Positions 56,258 through 64,000 of a DNA stretch of 64,000 bases are shown piece after piece. Numbering within the stretch: the first letter of the stretch is position 1; the number at the start of each line of letters is the position of its first letter. The DNA lies in NCBI RefSeq assembly GCF_000143415.4, contig NW_003314409.1, positions 186,001 through 250,000 of the forward strand, given 5' to 3'. The notes beneath the pieces were generated by a model. The model made no database searches. It was not told the origin of the DNA and saw only the letters and a list, made by a program, of their open reading frames with translations. This DNA is from Selaginella moellendorffii. Lineage: Eukaryota > Streptophyta > Lycopodiopsida > Selaginellales > Selaginellaceae. Position numbers and translations under genes: made by a program.

Positions 56258-59200
56258 CTAATCTTTATTACAATTCTCATACTCTGTGACAAGCTCACGA
56301 GCATGTGTAAGATTACTAAGAGGCTCCCAAATTGATTCACAAGATGGGTAACCTTTCCACTTAATTAGATACTCTCGATATTTGGCATGCTTAAGCCAGT
56401 GTGTACCCAAAATAGCTTCCAATTCATATTTAGGTTCACCATCCACAACTTTTGGTGGTGGACGAATCTCCACTTGACGTGCATCATCCATAGTGTATGG
56501 AGCCAAGAGATTGGCATGAAATACATTATGAATATTAGACATCTCCGCAAGAAGATCCAACAATAGGATACATTACCAATGCGCCTCAACACCCGATAAA
56601 GTCCAACATATCTCAATAACAGCTTCCGAGATAAAGATCCCTTAATGTTCAAGTTCTGGAAAGATAGCCACACCTGATCTCCCACTTGATAGGATACATC
56701 TCGACGATGCTGATCCTTATCACGTTGATACCTATCCTGAGCTTTGCCCATTGCCTCAGTAACTCTAGACCAACCTTGGCATAGCTGCTCCGCATAAGTC
56801 TCAACGGCTGGGACCAACACTTCGAACATTGATTTCGGTATAACAATCTATTGAGGCACTCCACGAGCATTTCCTTGCAGTATCTCCCACGGGGAACAGC
56901 CAATAGTGCTATGAAATGTGTTGTTTTAACAAATTTTTGCTGTATTCAAATACTCAACCCAATCGTGTTGGTCCGCCGCGACATAGTACCACAGATAATC
57001 CTCAACTTGAGCATTCACGCGTTTGGTCTGCCCATCAGTTTGAGGATGATAAGCCGTATTGAATTTCAGCTTGGTACAAAACAACTGGAACAGTGTGCCC
57101 CAAAACTTCCCCATAAACCTTGAATCTCTATTCGAGATCATCTCTTCGGGAAGACCACAAAGTCACACTACTTCATGGAAAAAGAGTTTTGCTGCTTGTT
57201 TCGCATTCATTGTTCCCACAGTTGGAATGAAGTGTGCAATCTTCGACAACCGATCCACAACCACCATCAAAGTATCATAACCCTTAGACTTCAACAAGCA
57301 TGTGACGAAATCAAATGTCACACTCTGAAACAGCCATGCCGGTGTTGGAATGCACTACAACTTTCCAGCCTGCTTCTTAGCTCTACATTTACATTGCTGA
57401 CATATAGGGCAGAAACAGACATAGTCCGCTACATCACCTTCTATACCAGACCAGAAAAATCCCTTTTTCAATGAAGCTAGAGTCTTTTGCTTTCCACCAT
57501 GCCCTGCTGCCGAAACATCATGATGTTCCTATAGAAACAACTGCTGCAAATCCTTAGAGGGAAGATACAATCTTTCTTGCTTATAGAATATAAGCCCATC
57601 CCGAACTGAGAAGTGAAGCTTTGCATTAGTGCGGTTAGCAACTTTCACTGCCTCGCTACTAGAGTTCTTCTTCGACAACTCCACATGGTATAAGATTGCC
57701 TTCGCCAACGGATCACTTCCATACGAAGCCCAAACGTCCTCCAACCAGTCCGAACTGATTGCTGATATTGCCCGGAATTGAGCCTGACGACTCAATGCAT
57801 CCGGAACAATATTAGCTTTACCAGGTTTATATATGATTTCAATATCATATCTAGTAAGCTTCTTTTGCGAACGAGCCTACTTTGGCATAAGTTTAGGCTG
57901 CGTAGCAAAGTAGCTTAGTGTGTTACTATCCGTATAAACCTTGGTGTGTCCACCCAAGTAGTGTTCCAATATTCCAAGGCCGACACTATAGCAAACATCT
58001 CTTTCTCATGCGTTGGCCATCTTCATTGGGTCTCATCCAATTTCTTGGAATAGAATGCAACGGGACAACCATGTCGCCTTAGCGTAGCACCAACCGCTTT
58101 GTCACAATCTTTCTGCAACACGGCACTAATAGCAAAGCCAGATGCATCACAATGCACTTCAAAGGGTTTATCAAGATCTGGGATCTTGAGAACATGAACG
58201 ATAGTCAAGATCTCCTTCAACCGTACAAAAGCACGCTAACAAGTTGGTGTCCAATGAAATGGAATGTTACTCTTCGTCAACTCAGTCAACGAAAGAGCAA
58301 TTCTTGCAAAATTGCGGACAAACTTGCAATAGTATCCTGCCAAACCAAGAAAGGAACGAACATTTGATACAGTGGTCGGGACATCCTAGGACTTCACTGC
58401 TTCCACCTTCTTTGGATCAACTTCAATCACGCCACCACCAACTATATGTCTGAGAAAGTTTATGTGCAATTGACTAAAAGCGCATTTACTTTCTTTAGCA
58501 TACAGTTTGTGTTCGCGCAACTTCTGAAACACCAGCTCCAAGTGTTTCAAATGATCCTCCAACGTTTCACTAAAGACTAGAACATCGTCAATATACAGGA
58601 CAACAAATGCATCAAAATAATCTCTGAATATTCTATCCATCATAGTGCTGAACATTGCCGGAGCATTGCATAACCCGAATAGCATCACAAGGAACTCATA
58701 AGATTCGTACCGAGTCTTAAAGGCTGTTTTCTCCACATCTTGATCTACCACCTGTATCTGATGATACCCGAATTGCAAATCAAGTCGCATAAAATACTTA
58801 GCCTTTAAGAGTTGGTCAAACAAGCCATCAATGTGAGGCAAAGGATAACTGTTTTTAACCGTGATCTTGTTAAGTGCCTGATAGTCAATGCACATCCTCA
58901 TGGTTCCATCCTTTTTCATAACAAAAAGGACTGATACTCCATAAGGTGACTTGCTTGGTCAGATATGACCTTTGTCAAGAAGCTTTGTGAGTTGCTTCTT
59001 GAGTTCAGCCATCTCCTTAATGTTCAATCGATATGGAGCCTTTGTAGGTGGTTTAGAACCCGGAATAACCTCAATCTGATGATCAACCTCACGGCTAGGA
59101 GGTAACCCTGGCGGCAAATCCTTTGGGAAGATATCCTGATTCCTCACCAACAACTCTAATATCTTTTTTGGTACAGGATCAACCCTATCACCAATTCGAA

Positions 59201-60230
59201 TTGAGTCACCAACACCCTTAGCTTCTATCACTTGAACCCAAAAGGTCTGACATCCCCTTTTAGCTGCTTTTTGAGCGGCCCTCGCAGTCAGAAACTTTGC
59301 ATCCCAATCCTTTGAGGAACGCTTTTGCAACTGGAAGGACACATCGGGATGTCCTTCGGACTTCAACGTGATACGATTTTGTTTAGCACCATAAATCCCT
59401 TTTATATATTTGTTAAAGAAGTCCATACCAAACACCATCTGAAAATTTAGTATCTTCAACACAACCAAGTCCATTCTTTCTTTCCACTTGGATATCTTTA
59501 TTAGAACATCACTCACAAACTTTCTGGCTACTTGCCCACCTTCCGCAAACCGAAAGTGCATAGGCGACATTTGCTCAGTATTCAATCCTAGCAACTTAAC
59601 TAGGTCTTCGGATATCACGCTGTGCGTAGCTCCCGTGTCAACCATCACTCGGATTCGGTGTCCACGGACAAAGCCTACCAGATACATTAACAAATCAGTG
59701 TTTGCATTGACTGCAAGAAAAACTTGAGGAAAGCAATGAAAGTTACTCACCTCCTCTTCCTCATAGTCTACATTGACCAACTCGTCAACCCCTTTAACTT
59801 CATCACCACCGTCTTCCCTCATAATATTAACACGAGACTTTGTCTTATGCTTGTTGGGACATTCCAAGGACCTATGTCCTGACTCTCCACAATAGAAGCA
59901 ATGACCCACACTACCCGTTCCACTAGGAGCAGGTTTTGTAGGTTGCTGCTACTTATACCCACCAGGAGGAGGAACATAGGGCCTAGGACCAAAAGAAACT
60001 GTTGGTGGTCTCCAACCACCACCACCACCTTTGTTAACCATTGTTTGTGAGCCCCCAAAGTGGAACCTGCCTTCCACCCTCTGTTTCCGATCACCTTGTT
60101 TATTCCCAGAATTCTTATTCTTATCCGAGTTACCAGCATACGGTTGCTGATATTGTTCCATGAGCGAGTGACTAAAGGCAACTTACTGCACTGCCTCCTT
60201 ACACTCCAAGTATGTTTTCAGCTTAAACTT
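56258..60230 (-). pseudogene. gag-pol polyprotein, broken
   Basis: Readable blocks: 58959-59909 (zinc knuckle, protease, start of RT; 316 codons open), 58386-58919 (RT), 58023-58220 (RNase H), 57529-57795 (linker to the H2C2 finger), 56926-57141 (integrase core), 56365-56903 (integrase C-terminal region) and 56258-56563 (chromodomain). Frames change and stops occur between all of them, so no full-length product can be made. The chromodomain at the integrase end identifies the chromovirus branch of Ty3/gypsy, known to target heterochromatin. Confidence 0.85.
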
Positions 60231-60357
60231 CAAAATCTCATTGCAAGAAAATGAACTTAAACCCTCTAGAAAATAACTCCAAGCATCTGGTTTATATGCC
60301 CAAAAAGTGCGTAGTCCTTTTGTTCAGTTAACTCTATGATGTCTACCACCTATGCAC

Positions 60358-61752
60358 TCATACACAAAGTTGACTATGAAAAATCACATGGAATAACCAA
60401 GTGAATTGAGCTCCACATATCTGCAAGTTAAAACTATGAGAAACATCAACATGTGACCATGTATATACCTCATCTCGATGTCTCCAGAGACAATCACCAA
60501 GATGCATAATCACTCTCTCGTCCCCATTAGTTTGGTTAGCTGCCATTATAGCCAGGTTTTCCTGCCATTCTTCGAGCATTCCTTCTGCGTCCTGCAAGTC
60601 AACATGCACTCCTTAAGCAAGAGAGTAGCTTGATAAAAGTATTTCACCTGTGTTGCACCATCTACAGCAGACGCTGGAACCGGTTGAGGTTGAAGCGCTG
60701 TTACATTCGACAAATTAGTGTTCCCTACAAACACTCCGGCATGTTGACCAGCATAAAGAAGAGTTAGAGTCCAGAGGGGAAACCCTGGTTGAAACTGACA
60801 TTGAGCCATCTCCGCTATAGTGTCAGTGTAGAACTATTAAAAACCACAAGACCATCACTAACAGTCTATACATCAAAGCTACAAGACAAGGTACCTTCTC
60901 TCCCAGCTGCCGGGCCATAAGAAGAGCACATCCCCAAAGTTGCCCGTCTTGAGCAGCCCGTAAAGCCTCTTTCTGCTTTCCGGCAATCAGTAGCCTTTTC
61001 ACCTCAAATGCAGTTGCCTGTCGCCAGAAAGTCTTCGTTTGTATCAACTCAAGAGAAAAAGACTGCCCAACCTGCATTTGCTGTTCGGTTGGAGTTGTCT
61101 GTAGACAGCGAGAGCCAAAAGCCCATGACTCTACATCGCGCTCCTCCTTTATGTTCTCAAACAAAGCCTCGGCTTCATTCAAATGCCCTTTCCTGGCAAA
61201 TGCTGTGACGAGGACAGTCTGCGCAACGATCGTCTTCACGGGCATCCGATCAAACAAATCCTTGACAGAAGCTATCTTTCCACTGCGGATGCAAAGCGTG
61301 ATCATCACATTCCAAGAGATCTCGTTCTTCTCTGGAGCCAATTCGAAAACCTCTCGCGCTTTATCAAGATGCCCGTTGTCGGCATATGCCGTGACGATCG
61401 AGTTCCACGTCGAGGCATCTCGCCGGAGCATCCCATCGAACGTTCTGCGCGCTCGATTTAGATCTTTCGCCTGTGCGTAGGCCCGGATCGTGATGTTGGA
61501 GGAGAAGAGCTTAGGATTCTCTATGGATTCGAAGATTGCACGGGCGTCATCGACGCTGCCGCATTTGCCATACATCTGGACGAGCAGATTCGCGAGGTAT
61601 TTGTTGCGGCGGTGCTCGCTCTGCGCAATGCGGGCGTGGATTTGCGTCCCCTGTGACAGATCCCGGCAGTTCTTGAGCAGTGCTCCCCAGGAGAGCAAGC
61701 AATCCTCTGAGGTGTCTGTGGAAATCACGAAATTGGGGAAGAGCAATGCCAT
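60358..61752 (-). CDS. PPR-SEC16 chimeric gene, 5 exons
   Basis: Minus-strand exons 61072-61752, 60895-61017, 60648-60833, 60469-60591 and 60358-60420 all end on codon borders with GT-AG introns (54, 61, 56 and 48 bp) and would encode 391 aa. Residues 1 to about 207 are a PPR N terminus (LLKNCRDLSQGTQIHARI, VQMYGKCGSVDDARAIFESI, then about five repeats). At ESW the sequence switches to SEC16: SRCLQTTPTEQQMQ, ATAFEVKRLLIAGKQKEALR, QDGQLWGCALLMARQLGEK, FYTDTIAEMAQ, PLWTLTLLYAGQHAGVF, LEEWQENLAIMAANQT and VIMHLGDCLW. SEC16 organises COPII exit sites on the ER. The last exon (EICGAQFTWLF, for EIIAAHICYLI-like) is diverged and runs into the chromovirus. It may be expressed or a dying fragment. It is 271 bp from the divergent fucosidase gene. 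Confidence 0.75.
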
Positions 61753-62023
61753 AAACTTTGCTGGATCTCACACGCATTCGCGATTCGCGAGGTATTCTTT
61801 GCGAGAATCCGGGCGCGACCTCCACAGCTCTTGAGAATCCTGGACGGAGAAAGAACATTCCAATCTGGAGATCACAGCTAAGAAGAAGAAGATAATCCAT
61901 CTTGCCTTGCAAGAACAAGGACACCCTGGAAGAAGCAAAGATTTTACTCTCTGGTGAGAATTCCTCTACTCCACTACTCCACTGGGCTTATAAGATTGGC
62001 TCTCTCCTCCATTCTCTATAGCA
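61753..62023. promoter_or_regulatory. Divergent promoter, PPR-SEC16 / FUC1
   Basis: 271 bp between two start codons on opposite strands. No clear TATA box on the plus side; a CT-rich and A-rich mix. If the chimera is expressed, it most likely uses this region. Confidence 0.45.
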
Positions 62024-63733
62024 ATGAATTTCCATCTCTCTTTCTTGCTCCTCGAGATACTAGTGTTCTTGAGAGCTGTCGCCCTAAATTCGCCCCCACC
62101 GCTCACTCTCCGCCCAATTCCCTCATGGCGCAAGCTCCAGTTCCACTCGCGCCGCCTCTCGATGTTCTTCCACTTCGGCGTCAACACATTCACGGACTCG
62201 GAGCGTGGATCCGGCCACGAATCGCCCTCCATCTTCAACCCGGAGCGATTGAATGCGTCGCAGTGGATGGAAGCGGCCCAATCCGCGGGCGCGCAGCTCG
62301 TGATCCTCACGGTCAAGCACCACGACGGGTTCTGCCTGTGGCCCTCGGCCTACACCAATTTCTCCGTGGCTAGCAGCTCTTGGCGAGGAGGGAAGGGGGA
62401 TGTGGTGGCCGAGTTCGTGGCCGCCGCCAGGGAGCGTGGATTGGACGTGGGCTTTTATCTCTCGCCATGGGATTTGCACGAGAGCTGCTATGGCGACACT
62501 CTTCTCTACAACGAGTTCTACTTGGCTCAGCTCCGAGAGCTTCTTACTGGGTGAGTGAGACATTCTTTGCTTCTTCTTCACGCATTTTTCTTGGTGGCAT
62601 GATCACTGTGTGATATGTTTGCATTTGCTCCAGCCCATCAAACGGTTTTAGCATTAGGAACTCGCGAGCTTGTGGGCTTTTGTAGTTTTCATCTCTAGCA
62701 GCAGATGCCTTGACGCGGCATTTTGTTTTGGCCTGCAGATATGGGCCGATCTCCGAGGTGTGGCTGGATGGTGCGAAATCACCCACTGCAGTGAACATGA
62801 GCTACGATTTTGAGCTCTGGTTTGACACGATTCATCAGCTGCAACCCGGTGCCAACATCTTTTCCGACGCTGGCCCTGACATCCGATGGGTTGGGAACGA
62901 GTATGGCGAGGCCGGACAACCATGCTGGGCGATGGCGAACAGATCTTCCATTACGATAGGCAGGAGCGATGGCCAGTACGTAAATTCCATCCTTGCATGA
63001 AACTTTTGTTCTCGTGAAACTCGATCCAATTCGCAACATCAACAGGTACTTGATGTCTGGAGAGAGTGCTGGAACCGACTGGCTCCCTCCGGAGTGCGAT
63101 ATGTCCATCAGGCCCGGTTGGTTTTGGCACAGGAACGAGGCTCCAAAATCCCTGGAGCAGCTGCTCGACGTTTTCTACAAATCATCCGCCAGGAACTGCT
63201 TGCTCCTGCTCAACGTCCCTCCAAACTCGTCGGGACTGATCGACGAATCCGACTTCCAGACGCTGGAGCGGTTTAGCTCCGCCATAGATTCCATCTTCAG
63301 CGTCAACTTAGCAGCGAATCCCTTGTCCGTGACAGCAAGCAGCGTTCGCAGCTCTTCGTTCGGGCCGAAGCAAATCCTTGACGAGCGTATGGAAACTTTC
63401 TGGGCTCCAATGCAAGGGGAGTCGACTGGCTGGATCGAGCTTGATCTTGGCAAGGTCTCAAAGTTCAACGCACTGGAGATCCGAGAGCCAGTAAACATGG
63501 GACAAAGGGTAAAGGAATATCATGTCGAGGCATGGGACAGCGAGCTGGGCTGGTACCTGGTGAGCAACGGTAGCACCATTGGTTACAGGAAAGTGGATCG
63601 ACTGGAAGAGGATCAAGAATGTGCTGCTCGGCTCGTTCGACTGCTGATTGACGCGTCGCGGGGAGATCCATTGATCTGCTTCTTTGGTTTGTACTTCGAT
63701 ATGTACAACCTCAGGCACTTGTCTTCTATTTAG
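62024..63733 (+). CDS. FUC1: Alpha-L-fucosidase (GH29), FUC1-type, 3 exons
   Basis: Exons 62024-62550, 62739-62975 and 63046-63733 (introns 188 and 70 bp) join in matching phases to 483 aa. An N-terminal signal peptide (LSFLLLEILVFLRAVA) sends it to the secretory route. The GH29 barrel shows RRLSMFFHFGVNTFTDSE, VILTVKHHDGFCLWPS, ERGLDVGFYLSPWDLH and SEVWLDGA, where Asp186 is the expected nucleophile; then WFWHRNEAPKSLEQLLD and ARNCLLLLNVPPNSSGLID. The C-terminal 150 residues form a discoidin-like beta-sandwich (WIELDLGKVSKFNALEIRE). It resembles Arabidopsis FUC1, which removes alpha-linked fucose from glycans in the cell wall or apoplast. Some intron 1 sequence is open but lacks homology. Confidence 0.95.
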
Positions 63734-64000
63734 AAGAGAAACTACAAGAGGATATGTATATTTCTTTTCAGGTATGAGAAACATAGCTTTGGGTTGGAAA
63801 TCCCTGGCCTGATCAATAACAGTCTCTTTGCATCACTCCTAACAGATTGGAGCCTAGAGAACAACCAAAGAAAATCAAGAGCTAGCCCTCTACCCTTTGA
63901 GCTCGTGGAAAGTACCCTTGCATGGAGGTGGCAGCTGGTTAAACTTGAGAAGTTAGCTTGTCTGGAGGACCTCCTGTTGCTCCTGCTTCCTTGCCACAAA
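63734..64000. other. 3' flank of FUC1, nothing certain
   Basis: Probably the 3' UTR of FUC1. A minus-strand open frame (63742-63999) has no recognised domain and I do not call it. Confidence 0.4.

Larger units (their letters stand above)
55484..60357 (-). mobile_element. Chromovirus (Ty3/gypsy) interior, 5'-truncated, disabled
   Basis: Minus-strand order: end of gag (FLEGL, then KFKLKTYLECKEAV near 60200), CCHC zinc knuckle (CFYCGESGHRSLEC, near 59880), aspartic protease (VMVDTGATHSVI, near 59640), reverse transcriptase (58386-58950, catalytic YIDD), RNase H (58023-58220, FEVHCDASGFAIS), H2C2 zinc finger (about 57370-57540), integrase core (VDRLSKIAHF, ISNRDSRF, YHPQTDGQT; about 56900-57270) and a chromodomain (YLIKWKGYPSCESIWEP, 56350-56420). 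Stops separate the blocks; those around RT are CGA-to-TGA and TGG-to-TAG, as expected from cytosine deamination. The front of gag and the 5' LTR are missing; the element ends at about 60357 against SEC16 sequence. Confidence 0.88.

Noticed and set aside
60546-60809. Gag protein start of the chromovirus
   Set aside because: First guess from position; the sequence instead matches SEC16 (PLWTLTLLYAGQHAGVF, LEEWQENLAIMAANQ), and gag sequence begins only below about 60350.

Overview
The window looks like nuclear DNA of a land plant, most likely a Selaginella-type lycophyte. This is an inference from protein similarity and gene architecture. Support comes from nuclear genes for plastid proteins (fructose-1,6-bisphosphatase with its redox loop, a rubredoxin-PDZ protein, a PsbP-domain protein, a CPP1/CDF1-type protein), plant-only families (PPR proteins, RRA arabinosyltransferase, FUC1-type fucosidase), very short introns (about 52-80 bp, one near 300 bp) and compact gene spacing beside dense, decayed LTR retrotransposons.

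Layout. 1-13.6 kb is gene-dense: two convergent PPR genes whose coding 3' ends overlap, TBCA, CPP1/CDF1, an HSP20-like gene, chloroplast FBPase, ENH1, a PsbP-domain gene and an RRA-type GT77 gene. 13.6-19.6 kb is an inverted duplication: a broken RRA copy faces the intact one, old Ty3/gypsy relics lie between the arms, and a methylesterase fragment abuts the broken copy. 19.7-23.5 kb holds an intact PPR gene and a secreted lectin-like gene. 24-40.8 kb is a nest of repeats: a LINE relic, then an LTR element (A) whose 3' LTR is interrupted by a young, apparently non-autonomous LTR element (B, with perfect 5-bp target duplications), then an old solo LTR of the B family. 40.8-54 kb is AT-rich, with an inverted, broken copy of the PPR pair from the left edge, a broken paralogue of the lectin-like gene, microsatellites, decayed LTR and RT fragments, and a short 5S-rRNA-like stretch. 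54.6-60.4 kb is a 5'-truncated, mutated chromovirus (Ty3/gypsy with chromodomain). 60.4-61.8 kb is a PPR reading frame joined in frame, with conserved introns, to part of SEC16. 62.0-63.7 kb is an alpha-L-fucosidase gene.

How the genes relate. Four neighbouring genes (CPP1/CDF1, FBPase, ENH1, PsbP-domain) encode plastid proteins, and FBPase, ENH1 and the PsbP-domain gene are packed head to tail with gaps of 151 and 73 bp between coding regions. PPR proteins probably act on organellar RNA. RRA, FUC1 and the lectin-like protein belong to the secretory or cell-wall system.

Most notable: the PPR-SEC16 chimera; an RRA duplicate that has lost exactly its DxD metal-binding motif; a lectin-like family in which the broken copy keeps the sugar-binding motif that the intact copy has lost; LTRs built around a 35-bp minisatellite that is open in nearly all frames; and two small inversions inside LTR elements.
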